A stretch of 31,996 bases of DNA from a bacterium (GCA_030646555.1 JAUSKP010000057.1:1-31996), one strand, 5' to 3'. Shown: positions 21,637 to 28,934, counted from the stretch's first letter. Made by a program: numbers and translations. Notes: generated from the letters alone by a model not told the origin.

Positions 21637-21673
21637 TTGAAATCTAGAATCTATCTCAAAAAGAAGGAGGTGA
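21637..21673 (+). promoter_or_regulatory. Leader and perfect SD of the second caspase-like gene
   Basis: AAGGAGGTGA (21664-21673) is a full-length SD, 5 bases before ATG 21679. It follows TTGAAATCT and TATCTCAAA, similar to the leader of the first paralogue. A -10-like TAGAAT lies at 21630-21635. Confidence 0.7.
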
Positions 21674-21678
21674 ATAAA

Positions 21679-22389
21679 ATGAAAGCCATCTTGATATCCG
21701 GTTTGGAAAAAAAGACCAATAAACAAGTCCAATATTTTGCCAAAGACTGCAAAAGGCTTCGCCGATATTTATTAAAAAAAGTTGGATTAAAACAGAAAGA
21801 TATTTCTTTTTTTAGTCCAAAACGCATTTTAAATATCAAGCTCAAGGGCTTGCTTAGCAAGGTCGGCAAAATTGTTTCTAAGAATTCAAGCGAGCCGCTT
21901 CTTGTTTATTACAGCGGGCACGGCTTGAGTAAAATGTGGAGTTTGTATGAAATAAATGACAGGCGTGTAAAAAGCTATTCTCTTTGTTTCACCCGTTTGA
22001 TGAAAGTTTTGAAAAATCACAATGCTCCGCTGATAGTGGTGGCGGATACGTGTTTTGCGATGTCTTTAAAGCGCCATATGGAAGAGCTTCGGTGTCAGTG
22101 GATGCTCATTGGTCTGGCTCCCGAGGGTCAGTATGGGGATGAGGCTGGTGTTCTTGGTCAAGTTATAGAAAGTTGGTTAAAACGCCGTCCCGCTGATCCG
22201 AAATACAACACAGGAAAAAGATTAGTCAGATTTTTTAAAGTGAAAAAATATAATCAGACAAAATATTGCCTTCTTTATGGGAGCGACAAACGCTTTCATA
22301 AATTCTTTCCTATTTATTCTTTCAAAAGAATAGAAGCGGTTTTACGGGAAGGTTCTAGTTTGGATTACTTTGTGTATCCGAAAAAATAA
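21679..22389 (+). CDS. Caspase-like cysteine protease (clan CD, C14-type), paralogue 2
   Basis: Stand-alone caspase-fold protein of 236 residues, paralogous to the preceding gene: same start (MKAILISG / MKALIISS), SEPLLVYYSGHGLSKMW with H81, NAPLIVVADTCFAMSL with C125 (D-T-C), and MLIGLAPEGQYGDE matching MLIGLSPKDCAGE. The second half diverges and is about 28 residues longer, basic, ending SSLDYFVYPKK. The catalytic dyad is intact in both copies, so neither looks dead. No gasdermin-like, NACHT/STAND ATPase or TPR partner is seen nearby; the next genes are lemA and a TPM-domain membrane protein. Function could be regulated proteolysis, stress response or defence; none is shown by the sequence. 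Confidence 0.82.
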   Translation: MKAILISGLEKKTNKQVQYFAKDCKRLRRYLLKKVGLKQKDISFFSPKRILNIKLKGLLSKVGKIVSKNSSEPLLVYYSGHGLSKMWSLYEINDRRVKSYSLCFTRLMKVLKNHNAPLIVVADTCFAMSLKRHMEELRCQWMLIGLAPEGQYGDEAGVLGQVIESWLKRRPADPKYNTGKRLVRFFKVKKYNQTKYCLLYGSDKRFHKFFPIYSFKRIEAVLREGSSLDYFVYPKK

Positions 22390-22426
22390 TCCCTTCACTC
22401 TGCCAGAGTGAGGGGATTTTATTTTT
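22388..22426 (+). terminator. Terminator overlapping the stop codon of paralogue 2
   Basis: 14-bp stem AATCCCTTCACTCT (22388-22401) with AGAGTGAGGGGATT (22405-22418), one wobble pair, loop GCC, followed by T-rich sequence. Confidence 0.9.
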
Positions 22427-22430
22427 TGTC

Positions 22431-22459
22431 TTGTCCTAAGTTTGTCGAAGAGTTATAAT
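22431..22459 (+). promoter_or_regulatory. lemA promoter built on a repeat
   Basis: TTGTCC (22431-22436), exact 17-bp spacer, TATAAT (22454-22459), ATG only 7 bases further (leaderless). The -35 and much of the spacer are a CTTGTCCTAAGTTTGTCGAA repeat, as at the PIF1-like gene (30457-30486). Confidence 0.65.
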
Positions 22460-22466
22460 AAACAAT

Positions 22467-23021
22467 ATGAAAAAAACATTATTAATAGTATTAGCAGTAG
22501 TTGGTTTAGTTTTTGTATATGGACTCAGCGTATACAACGGTTTGGTTAGCGCAAATGAAAGCGCCGACGGCCAGTGGGCGCAAGTGGAGTCGCAATATCA
22601 GCGCAGATTCGATTTAATTCCGAATCTCGTTTCTTCCGTGCAGGGCGCTATGAAGCAGGAGCAGGGTATTTTTACGGCATTAGCTGATGCTCGTTCCAAA
22701 TATGCCGGTTCAGTGACTATTAACGACAAAGCAAAAGCGGCCTCTGAGGTTGAGAGTTCTTTGGGCAGATTGCTGGCTATTATGGAAAATTATCCGCAAT
22801 TGAAATCTGTTGAAACCGTACAGACCCTTATGTCTCAGCTAGAAGGAGCGGAAAATCGCATTAGCGTTGAAAGGATGAGATTTAACGACACGATTAAGGG
22901 CTACAATTTGAAAGTAAAAGTTTTCCCAAGCAGTATTGTGGCTTCTATGTTTGGTTTTGGTGAAAGAAATTATTTTGAAGCTGCGGCTGGGACCGAAGTT
23001 GCGCCGAAGGTTAACTTGTAA
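22467..23021 (+). CDS. lemA: LemA-family membrane protein
   Basis: Single-pass membrane protein of 184 residues with a long external or cytoplasmic helical bundle. N-terminal anchor at residues 4-22 (TLLIVLAVVGLVFVYGLSV). Family signatures are YNGLVSANESADGQWAQVESQYQRRFDLIPNLVSSV and EGAENRISVERMRFNDTIKGYN. Function in general is unknown; LemA and TPM-domain genes are often adjacent, as here (8-base gap), so the two probably work together at the envelope. Leaderless start. A normal-length, intact family member. Confidence 0.95.
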   Translation: MKKTLLIVLAVVGLVFVYGLSVYNGLVSANESADGQWAQVESQYQRRFDLIPNLVSSVQGAMKQEQGIFTALADARSKYAGSVTINDKAKAASEVESSLGRLLAIMENYPQLKSVETVQTLMSQLEGAENRISVERMRFNDTIKGYNLKVKVFPSSIVASMFGFGERNYFEAAAGTEVAPKVNL

Positions 23022-23029
23022 AGTAAAAT

Positions 23030-23899
23030 ATGTTTTCATTTTTCAGAAAGATTCTTTTATTAGGATTGGTATTTTTACCTATCGCGGTTTTCGCGTATGT
23101 AAGTCCCGGCCAGCCGGCAGGCTTTGTTAATGATTTTGCCGGAGTTTTTAATGTTGGGCAAAGATCGGCGCTGGAAGAAAAGCTTTCTAATTTTTCCAAG
23201 ACATACGGAAATGAAATTGCCGTGGCAATTGTAAATGATCTTGGCGGTGATTATATAGAAAATTATGCCGTAAAACTTTTTCAAGAATGGGGGATAGGCA
23301 TGAAGGGCTTAGACAACGGAGCTCTGATATTGGTGGCTGTAAATGACAGGGAGATGAGAATAGAGGCGGGGTATGGGCTGGAAGGATCTTTGACCGATGC
23401 TCAAAGCAATTACATTGTAAATAATATAATGAAGCCGGCGTTTCAGGCGGGTAATTATTATGCCGGCATAGATGGAGCCGCTGATAAGATAATTTCCGCG
23501 ACGCAGGGAGAAAAAATTCCCTCAGAGAAAAGTTCCGTTAATGGATCCGGTTTGCCCTTAGAGGATTTATTTTTCTTCGCTATTTTTATTATTATGATTG
23601 TGGCCAGCGTGCTTGGGCAATCTAAGTCTTGGTGGGCGGGCGGCGTATTAGGTGGGATTATCGGCGTAATCATCGGATTTGTAAAAGGATTTTTATTTTT
23701 TGGCTTATTTTCAATATTGGCGCTTATTCCACTGGGCTTATTTTTTGATTTTTTGGTTTCAAGGTCTCATGCCAAGCATAAGCTTTTAGGAACTGTGCCT
23801 TGGTGGATAGGAAGAGGCCGCGGTCCTGGCGGCGGAGGCGGTTTTGGCGGTTTTGGCGGAGGCAGATCCGGAGGCGGAGGATTTAGCGGGCGTTGGTAG
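23030..23899 (+). CDS. TPM-domain (YgcG-like) membrane protein
   Basis: Signal peptide 1-22 (ILLLGLVFLPIAVFA), then the external TPM domain (about 28-165) with VNDFAGVFNVGQRSALEEKL, EIAVAIVNDLGG, LDNGALILVAVNDREMRIEAGYGLEGSLTDAQS and FQAGNYYAGI. Two membrane helices follow (about 182-245), then a Gly-rich tail GGGFGGFGGGRSGGGGFSGRW typical of the family. TPM domains have been proposed to be phosphatase- or protease-assisting folds; the role here is unknown. Next to lemA with an 8-base gap, so co-transcribed. A palindromic repeat follows the stop codon. Confidence 0.93.
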   Translation: MFSFFRKILLLGLVFLPIAVFAYVSPGQPAGFVNDFAGVFNVGQRSALEEKLSNFSKTYGNEIAVAIVNDLGGDYIENYAVKLFQEWGIGMKGLDNGALILVAVNDREMRIEAGYGLEGSLTDAQSNYIVNNIMKPAFQAGNYYAGIDGAADKIISATQGEKIPSEKSSVNGSGLPLEDLFFFAIFIIMIVASVLGQSKSWWAGGVLGGIIGVIIGFVKGFLFFGLFSILALIPLGLFFDFLVSRSHAKHKLLGTVPWWIGRGRGPGGGGGFGGFGGGRSGGGGFSGRW

Positions 23900-23910
23900 A
23901 ATAATTGGCT

Positions 23911-23981
23911 GTCATTGCGAGCGGAGCGAAGCAATCTATTTGTTATTTGAGATTGCCGCGTCGCAGATTCCTCGCAATGAT
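23911..23981. repeat. GTCATTGCGAG-type palindromic repeat
   Basis: Ends GTCATTGCGAG and CTCGCAATGAT, with internal GCAATCTATTTGTTATTTGA and GATTGCCGCGTCGCAGATTC. Same family as 2864-2936 and 16605-16701. Confidence 0.82.
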
Positions 23982-23996
23982 ATTTTTATACAATGA

Positions 23997-24025
23997 TTGA
24001 CTTTTTAATGTAAATTTGGTATAAT
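23997..24025 (+). promoter_or_regulatory. DEAD-box helicase promoter
   Basis: TTGACT (23997-24002), exact 17-bp spacer, TATAAT (24020-24025) with TGn extension. Start near 24032, leader about 9 nt. Confidence 0.85.
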
Positions 24026-24040
24026 TCCAACCTAAGAAAT

Positions 24041-25273
24041 ATGATAAGAAGATTTACTAATCAAAAGCGTTTTAGCAGTAATAGCGCTTCGGGCAACCGG
24101 GGCGGTTTTTTTGGCGGCGGCGGATCAAGGACAAGGAATAGGCCTCCGAAAAAGATGAGGGGTGAATATATTGATATCGCTAAATTCGTTAAAAAGGCGT
24201 CGGTAGATACGGTGCTTATGCCGACAGCTATTGAGCATAAATTCTCTGATTTTGGACTTTGTCCGCAACTGCAGAAGAATTTGGAAACCAGAAAATATTT
24301 GATCCCTACGCCTATTCAGGACCAATCTATTATGCATACTATGGCAGGCAAAGATATGATCGGCCTTGCCAATACCGGAACCGGTAAAACGGCGGCATTT
24401 TTGTTGCCCCTAATCAATAAGTGTTTTCATGACAGAAGCCAGAATGTTCTGATTGTTGCTCCAACACGAGAATTGGCTATTCAAATTGAAGAAGAATTCA
24501 AGAAATTTACCCCATCGCTCAATCTTGGTTCCGTTGTTTGCGTTGGCGGAGCGCCGATATATAAGCAATTAAACGGATTAAGGCGCCATCCGAATTTTGT
24601 CATAGGAACGCCGGGCAGGCTTCAGGATTTCAACAAAAGAGGGCTTCTTCCTTTTTCAGCTTTTCAAAATGTTGTTTTGGATGAGATAGACCGGATGCTG
24701 GATATGGGTTTTATAGACGAGATCAGGAAAATGCTCGCAGATATGCCAAAGAAAAGGCAGTCTTTGTTTTTCTCGGCAACGATGCCTCCAAAAATAAAAG
24801 AACTGACAAAGCAATTTTTAATTGATCCGATAACAGTTAAGGTTTCAAGCGAAGGAGCTTCCGAGAATGTTGATCAGGACATTGTCCGATTTGTCGGCAG
24901 GCAAGTGAAGTTTGATAAATTGAAAGACTTGCTTATTAAGGCCGATCTTAAAAAAGTTTTAATTTTTTCGGAAACAAAAAGAGATGTGGAGAGGCTCACC
25001 GAGGGCTTGATAAGAGACGGATTTAAAGCCGATTCAATCCATGGAGACAGAAAGCATAATCAAAGACAGAAAGCGCTTGCTAAATTTAAGGAGGGCGAAG
25101 TACAGATTCTTGTCGCAACAGACGTTGCCGCCAGGGGCTTGGACATCAAAGATATCACCCATGTGATCAACTTTACCGTTCCGCAGACTTACGACGATTA
25201 TATTCACAGAATAGGCAGAACCGGCAGAGAGAATAAAAAGGGTTTTGCTCTAACGTTTGTAGAAACTAATTAA
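24041..25273 (+). CDS. DEAD-box ATP-dependent RNA helicase
   Basis: RNA helicase of 410 residues for RNA unwinding (ribosome assembly, mRNA turnover or cold response). The N-terminus is R/G/S-rich (RRFTNQKRFSSNSASGNRGG and GGGGSRTRNRPP), an RNA-binding tail. Core motifs are complete: Q motif IPTPIQDQS, I ANTGTGKTAA, Ia PTRELA, Ib TPGR, II DEID (a DEAD variant, in LDEIDRMLDMGF), III FFSATMP, IV KVLIFSETK, V TDVAARGLDI, VI YIHRIGRTGR. It ends soon after motif VI, with no long C-terminal extension. Its promoter is one of the best in the window; a shared terminator follows. DEID instead of DEAD is seen in some bacterial members. Confidence 0.95.
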   Translation: MIRRFTNQKRFSSNSASGNRGGFFGGGGSRTRNRPPKKMRGEYIDIAKFVKKASVDTVLMPTAIEHKFSDFGLCPQLQKNLETRKYLIPTPIQDQSIMHTMAGKDMIGLANTGTGKTAAFLLPLINKCFHDRSQNVLIVAPTRELAIQIEEEFKKFTPSLNLGSVVCVGGAPIYKQLNGLRRHPNFVIGTPGRLQDFNKRGLLPFSAFQNVVLDEIDRMLDMGFIDEIRKMLADMPKKRQSLFFSATMPPKIKELTKQFLIDPITVKVSSEGASENVDQDIVRFVGRQVKFDKLKDLLIKADLKKVLIFSETKRDVERLTEGLIRDGFKADSIHGDRKHNQRQKALAKFKEGEVQILVATDVAARGLDIKDITHVINFTVPQTYDDYIHRIGRTGRENKKGFALTFVETN

Positions 25274-25302
25274 AAAATCCCGATAGTCTCGGGATTTTTT
25301 AA
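25272..25302. terminator. Bidirectional terminator between convergent genes
   Basis: 12-bp stem AAAAAATCCCGA (25272-25283) with TCGGGATTTTTT (25289-25300), loop TAGTC. A and T runs on both sides. Confidence 0.9.
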
Positions 25303-25314
25303 TTGCTGTAGTTT

Positions 25315-25977
25315 TTATTTTTCTTTTTCGTTCTTATATAAAACGTAAGAATAAATAACTATCCACGGCATTAGAATTATTGCTTCTACGAAGAGGATCA
25401 GAAAACCAATGACCGGCGCAAGCCAAGGAATTAAGATAAAACTTAAACCTAAAAATATAAATAACTTGCTACCCAAGAGATGTGTTTTGTTCCAAACATT
25501 TTCCGAAGACATAGTCCAAGGAGTGCGAATGCCAACAAACCAGTTTCGTTTTAATTTTTTAAAGTAGTTGCTAAGGACGATCATTATAAAACCAATGGCT
25601 CCGGCGACGATTTCGCAGATATTAACTATATAGCCAAGGTTGGCAAAACTTGCGGCGGCAAAAACTATAAATAGAACCAGCAATATTGAATTGCGTATGG
25701 CCAGATAGGCTCCGGCAAATTCCTTGTAACGGTCGCTGTTCGGGTCAAATTTGGGCAAGACCCTGAATAGGGCATATATAACGGCTAAAAGCGCCGGAAA
25801 AAAGATCGCATAAAATTCACGGCTGGTCCAGCCATTTGCCTTGCCGTTGAAATCCCAATGCGAAATGACTTTTTCGGGTAATTGCGGATAGACCCAAAAA
25901 CTTAAGCCAACGGTGGCTAAAAATATAAGAAGCGGCCAAACCTCAGTTTTTAATGAATATTTAATTGGATTTTTCAT
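25315..25977 (-). CDS. SdpI/DUF1648-family membrane protein
   Basis: Integral membrane protein of 220 residues with about six helices. N-terminal DUF1648 signature LPEKVISHWDFNGKANGWTS follows the first helix (about 32-52). The SdpI-like segment NWFVGIRTPWTMSSENVWNKTH lies after the fourth helix (about 144-165). In Bacillus SdpI gives immunity to a toxin and senses it for signalling; many homologues outside that system have unknown roles. No toxin gene is seen here. Expressed on the minus strand, with a -10 (TATAAT, plus-strand 25993-25998) about 15 bases before the ATG and no SD. Confidence 0.87.
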   Translation of the reverse strand: MKNPIKYSLKTEVWPLLIFLATVGLSFWVYPQLPEKVISHWDFNGKANGWTSREFYAIFFPALLAVIYALFRVLPKFDPNSDRYKEFAGAYLAIRNSILLVLFIVFAAASFANLGYIVNICEIVAGAIGFIMIVLSNYFKKLKRNWFVGIRTPWTMSSENVWNKTHLLGSKLFIFLGLSFILIPWLAPVIGFLILFVEAIILMPWIVIYSYVLYKNEKEK

Positions 25978-25992
25978 ATTGTTATTAATTTA

Positions 25993-25998
25993 ATTATA
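25993..25998 (-). promoter_or_regulatory. -10 box of the SdpI-like gene
   Basis: TATAAT on the minus strand, about 15 bases before the start codon at 25977. No clear -35. Confidence 0.45.
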
Positions 25999-26031
25999 CA
26001 ACATTATGAATTATTGTTTTTTTTGACAGAC

Positions 26032-26102
26032 TCTCCTTCGCGGCGATCTGCTAGCGGACGTTGTCCGCCGTAGCTCGCCGCTTCGGCGAGCGAAGGCGGA
26101 GG
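26032..26102. repeat. GC-rich double-hairpin repeat abutting tRNA-Ser
   Basis: Starts CTCCTTCGC and ends GCGAAGGCGGAGG. Inside are GCGGAC/GTCCGC and CTCGCCG/CGGCGAG hairpins. Its end merges into the 3' acceptor strand of the tRNA (which ends at 26097), so repeat and tRNA share bases. Confidence 0.7.
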
Positions 26103-26183
26103 GGAAGAGATTCGAACTCTTGATACCCTTTCAGGTATGCCACCTTTCCAAGGTGGTGCACTAGACCGCTATGCGACCCCTCC
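26097..26183 (-). tRNA. tRNA-Ser (anticodon GGA)
   Basis: On the minus strand: acceptor GGAGGGG with CCCCTCC, discriminator G. Anticodon stem CCACC/GGTGG with loop TTGGAAA (anticodon GGA). A long class II variable arm (ATACC/GGTAT type) and T arm AGAG-TTCGAAT-CTCT. CCA is not encoded (CCT follows). It reads Ser UCC/UCU. It has its own promoter, and its 3' end is fused to a palindromic repeat. Confidence 0.94.
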
Positions 26184-26193
26184 GTGTTTAAAT

Positions 26194-26222
26194 ATTCTAA
26201 AACAAAATTGATTTTATTTCAA
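26194..26222 (-). promoter_or_regulatory. tRNA-Ser promoter
   Basis: On the minus strand: TTGAAA (26222-26217), exact 17-bp spacer, TAGAAT (26199-26194), about 10 bases before the tRNA. Confidence 0.72.
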
Positions 26223-26333
26223 TTTAGACCCGCATCTTTTGTTTGTTCCGAACATCGTTAAAGGAGTATACTTAATTATATCGGATAAATTATTGATAAA
26301 ATATTAGAGTGGATAAATTTATATTGACTTAAT

Positions 26334-26873
26334 ATGGTGAAAAAGCAAAAGACAAATGACAAGGACACATCGGAGCTTATCAGACTTTTTTCTGATACCT
26401 GGCTTGTTTTGGATGCTTATGACAAAGAAACGCTTGCTACAAAAGGGAAGACAAAAAAGGCGATAAAATTAACGGCTAGCGGACTTGCCGGCGCGGTTGA
26501 AAAATTCGCAAAATATCTGGCAAAAAAAGAAGAGAAGGGTGGAATGTTTGGAGTGGAGCGTGGTAAAGATATTTTTGAAGGAATCGTGGGCGGCGTGATG
26601 CAGTCTTTTGGCGGCAAAGAAGTTTATCCCACGGTTGAAGAAAAAGCCGCGAATCTTTTTTATTTTATTGTGAAAAATCATCCCTTTGTTGACGGCAATA
26701 AGCGAGGCGGCGCTTTTTCTTTTGTCTGGCTTTTGCATAAGGCGGGTATTTTGGATATCAAGCGAATTCCTCCGTCAACTCTTACCGCTCTGACACTTCT
26801 TGTTGCCGAGAGCGGTTCAAAAGAGAAAGATAAAATTATTCAGTTGGTTTTGACATTGCTTGTAAAAAAATAA
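26334..26873 (+). CDS. Fic/Doc-family protein
   Basis: Probable nucleotidyl- or phospho-transferase of 179 residues. The Fic motif reads HPFVDGNKRGGAF (H116 catalytic). It keeps H, F, D, G, N and R but has Lys where AMPylating Fic enzymes have Gly, and Ala instead of the last Arg, as in Doc, which phosphorylates EF-Tu. Upstream helices (YPTVEEKAANLFYFIVKN) are the usual lead-in to the motif. The N-terminal 60 residues resemble the linker of RhuM-type virulence-associated proteins. No inhibitory (S/T)xxxE(G/N) helix is obvious and no antitoxin gene is adjacent. Only 3 bases separate it from the VTT-protein gene, so it heads a membrane-protein operon rather than a toxin-antitoxin pair. Confidence 0.85.
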   Translation: MVKKQKTNDKDTSELIRLFSDTWLVLDAYDKETLATKGKTKKAIKLTASGLAGAVEKFAKYLAKKEEKGGMFGVERGKDIFEGIVGGVMQSFGGKEVYPTVEEKAANLFYFIVKNHPFVDGNKRGGAFSFVWLLHKAGILDIKRIPPSTLTALTLLVAESGSKEKDKIIQLVLTLLVKK

Positions 26874-26876
26874 AAA

Positions 26877-27569
26877 ATGGAGAATGGGACTCACAATCAT
26901 TATTTCAGACGCAAACTGATTATTTTTCTGGTTATTATCGTCTTGGCTATTTTGTTTTGGTCATCCGCAGAGCTTCAAAAATTCCTTTCAGATTCCACTT
27001 TTTTTGCCGGTCAATATTTGGAACGGTACCCATTCACGGGAATAATGGTGTTTTGGGCGATATCCACGCTGTCGGCCATTCTGTCTCCCTTTAGCAGCAT
27101 ACCTTTTGTGCCTGTTGCCATTGCCGTTTGGGGCAATATTACAACGGCACTTATTCTTTTGTCGGGCTGGATTTCGGGAGCTATGGTTTCTTATTTTTTG
27201 GGATCGTCCACCGGTTATGTTTTGGCTCAAAAAATATTTTCTCTGGAAAAAGCGAAATATTACAAACAAAAACTTTCCGCGCAAGCCAAATTTCTGACCG
27301 TACTTGTGTTCCGGCTGGCAATACCCACGGAAATCGCCGGCTATGTGCTTGGCACTATTAAATATGACTTAGTTAAATATTTTATCGCCACGGTCATTGC
27401 GGAAATACCTTTCGCCCTCATAGTTGTATATTCAGGTGAGGCCTTTATGGAAGCTAACAAGATTAGATTTGTTTTTTTAATCTTTTTGGCATTAGTTCTT
27501 ATGAGCGCGATGTTTTTTCTTTTTAAAAAACTTCAGAAAAATAATTCCAAAAACAGCAATGAATATTAA
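26877..27569 (+). CDS. VTT-domain (TVP38/TMEM64, DedA-like) membrane protein
   Basis: Integral membrane protein of 230 residues with five or six helices. The VTT/DedA core is recognisable: SAILSPFSSIPFVPVAIAVWG, ILLSGWISGAMVSYFLGSSTGYVLAQKI, and VFRLAIPTEIAGYVLGTIKYDLVKYF, equivalent to the family's F-R-x-x-P motif region. DedA/TVP38 proteins are linked to lipid scrambling and membrane homeostasis. It starts 3 bases after the Fic/Doc gene and overlaps the next gene by 11 bases, so the three are one operon. No SD. Confidence 0.85.
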   Translation: MENGTHNHYFRRKLIIFLVIIVLAILFWSSAELQKFLSDSTFFAGQYLERYPFTGIMVFWAISTLSAILSPFSSIPFVPVAIAVWGNITTALILLSGWISGAMVSYFLGSSTGYVLAQKIFSLEKAKYYKQKLSAQAKFLTVLVFRLAIPTEIAGYVLGTIKYDLVKYFIATVIAEIPFALIVVYSGEAFMEANKIRFVFLIFLALVLMSAMFFLFKKLQKNNSKNSNEY

Positions 27570-28161
27570 AAAGATCAGCAAAATAATAGCCCTTGTTTTT
27601 GTGATTGGCGGGTTTGTCCTTATTCTGGGAAAACGCGCCTGGTTTCCCGATTTTTATAATCCGATATATAACGGAATAATGGCATTTGTTTCGACTTTTT
27701 TAATTATTTTGCCGCGTTTGATTTTCAAGCCCAAGGATTCGGAGCAGGAAAAGATCTTGGATTTGGTTCAAGCCGGAGCCTTAATTGTTTTGTCGTTAAG
27801 CGCTTTGGGCGGTTTGGGACTTTTCCAGCTTTATAAATTCGGTTTTCAATATGATAAATTAGTTCATTTTGTTGCCTCTGCTATTTTTACAATCGCGGCA
27901 ATGAAATTATGCCAGCAATGGTATAAAATGAGTTTTAAAAAATCCATTATTTTATCAATAATAATTATTTTTCTTGCCGGCATTGCATGGGAGTTATATG
28001 AGTTTTTGGCGGATGTTTTATTTGGGACTCAAATGTTCGGCGTTTATGGACAATATATTATCAAAGACACAACTTGGGATATAATAATGAATTGTTTGGG
28101 TATTGTTGCCGCGGTGGCGGGCTTAAGCATTTTTAAAAACCGCAACACGGAAATTAAATAA
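27559..28161 (+). CDS. DUF2238/YjdF-like membrane protein
   Basis: Membrane protein of 200 residues with about six helices. Polar residues of a YjdF-type signature are placed within helices: YDKLVHFVASAIFT (about 95-108), GIAWELYEFLADVLFG (about 140-155) and the DTTWDIIMNCLGIVAA end. The D-K-x-x-H-F, W-E-x-x-E and D-x-x-x-D-x-x-x-N pattern matches the family; function unknown. It overlaps the VTT gene by 11 bases and is probably translated with it. It ends 15 bp before the palindromic operator of the regulator gene. Confidence 0.75.
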   Translation: MNIKKISKIIALVFVIGGFVLILGKRAWFPDFYNPIYNGIMAFVSTFLIILPRLIFKPKDSEQEKILDLVQAGALIVLSLSALGGLGLFQLYKFGFQYDKLVHFVASAIFTIAAMKLCQQWYKMSFKKSIILSIIIIFLAGIAWELYEFLADVLFGTQMFGVYGQYIIKDTTWDIIMNCLGIVAAVAGLSIFKNRNTEIK

Positions 28162-28176
28162 AAATTATAGAACGGC

Positions 28177-28210
28177 ATCATTCTCATGTTCTTGAGAACA
28201 TGAGAATGAT
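28177..28210. promoter_or_regulatory. 32-34-bp palindromic operator, copy A
   Basis: Arms ATCATTCTCATGTTCT and AGAACATGAGAATGAT are perfectly inverted around TG. The last base begins the -10 box TATAAT (28210-28215), and the ATG of the ArsR-like gene follows at 28225. A repressor bound here would cover the -35/-10 region. Related copies: 28463-28494, 29013-29044, 30201-30232. Confidence 0.85.
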
Positions 28211-28224
28211 ATAATAAAAACACT

Positions 28225-28494
28225 ATGTTAAAACCAAGGCAGCTGGAAAGGATAGTAAAAGGATTTTCAAATCATCGTCGGATTGAGATCTTAAAATTGC
28301 TTGCAGAAAAGCCGGAGTTGTCGGTTTTTGAAGTTTCTGATGAATTGAAAACCAATTTTAAAACCATTGCCGAACATATCAGGCGATTGCATATTGCGGG
28401 GATAGTTATGAAGAGAAGCGCCGGTCAAGCTGTTCGGCATGCGTTGACCGATCAAGGCAAGGTCATTCTCGTGTTCTTGAGAACATTGGAATGA
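28225..28494 (+). CDS. ArsR-like winged-helix transcriptional regulator
   Basis: DNA-binding protein of 89 residues, essentially one winged helix-turn-helix. FSNHRRIEILKLLAEKPELSVFEVSDELKTNFKTIAEHIRRLHIAGIV (about 14-61) has the ArsR pattern with the recognition helix NFKTIAEHIRRLHIAG, then the wing KRSAGQAVRHALT. No metal-binding Cys/His cluster is seen, so the signal is unknown. A perfect palindrome overlaps its promoter, which fits autoregulation. An imperfect copy of the same palindrome forms the last 11 codons (28463-28494, encoding VILVFLRTLE and the stop). Short A-rich spacer to tspO. Near-leaderless start. Confidence 0.88.
   Translation: MLKPRQLERIVKGFSNHRRIEILKLLAEKPELSVFEVSDELKTNFKTIAEHIRRLHIAGIVMKRSAGQAVRHALTDQGKVILVFLRTLE
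28463..28494. promoter_or_regulatory. Palindrome copy B, at the 3' end of the regulator gene
   Basis: TCATTCTCGTGTTCT, TG, AGAACATTGGAATGA: 12 of 15 arm positions pair. It includes the stop codon of the regulator and lies 28 bp before tspO, so it may be an operator for tspO or coding sequence kept by chance. Confidence 0.6.
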
Positions 28495-28521
28495 AAAATA
28501 AATAAAAAATAAATAAAAAAT

Positions 28522-28917
28522 ATGCAAACGTATAACTGGTATCAGGAATTGATAAAACCGTTTTGGGCGCCGCCGGCATATCTTTTTGGGCCGGTGTGGA
28601 CTTTTCTTTATATTTTGATCGCCATTTCTTTTGGCAAGGTGTTTTTGATGACGTGGCAAAAGCAAATTGGGCTTTTGGTTGCCTTGCCGTTTATTTTAAA
28701 CCTTATTTTTAACTTTGCCTTTACACCAATTCAATTTGGTTTACAAAACAATTTTTTGGCAGCCATTGATATTCTTTTGGTTCTTGGCACGCTTATTTGG
28801 GCGATGATCGCGATTTTTCCGTTTGCAAGCTGGATTACCTATATTCAAATCCCATATCTTCTTTGGGTTAGTTTTGCCACCGCGCTTCAATTAACCATTA
28901 CATATTTAAACCGGTAG
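28522..28917 (+). CDS. tspO: TspO/MBR-family tryptophan-rich sensory protein
   Basis: Five-helix membrane protein of 131 residues. Hallmarks: WYQELIKPFWAPPAYLFGPVWTFLYILIAISFG (W-x-x-x-x-K-P-x-x-x-P-P and the P-V-W-T-x-L-Y motif), FILNLIFNFAFTPIQFGLQN (N-x-x-F-x-P, a W-S-x-x-F equivalent), and PFASWITYIQIPYLLWVSFATALQLTITYLN. Bacterial TspO binds porphyrins and takes part in light or oxidative-stress responses. It directly follows an ArsR-like regulator, and a palindrome copy lies in between, so it is probably under that regulator. ATG at 28522 after an A-rich spacer; no SD. Confidence 0.93.
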   Translation: MQTYNWYQELIKPFWAPPAYLFGPVWTFLYILIAISFGKVFLMTWQKQIGLLVALPFILNLIFNFAFTPIQFGLQNNFLAAIDILLVLGTLIWAMIAIFPFASWITYIQIPYLLWVSFATALQLTITYLNR

Positions 28918-28934
28918 GGTATTCCCTTTTTTGT

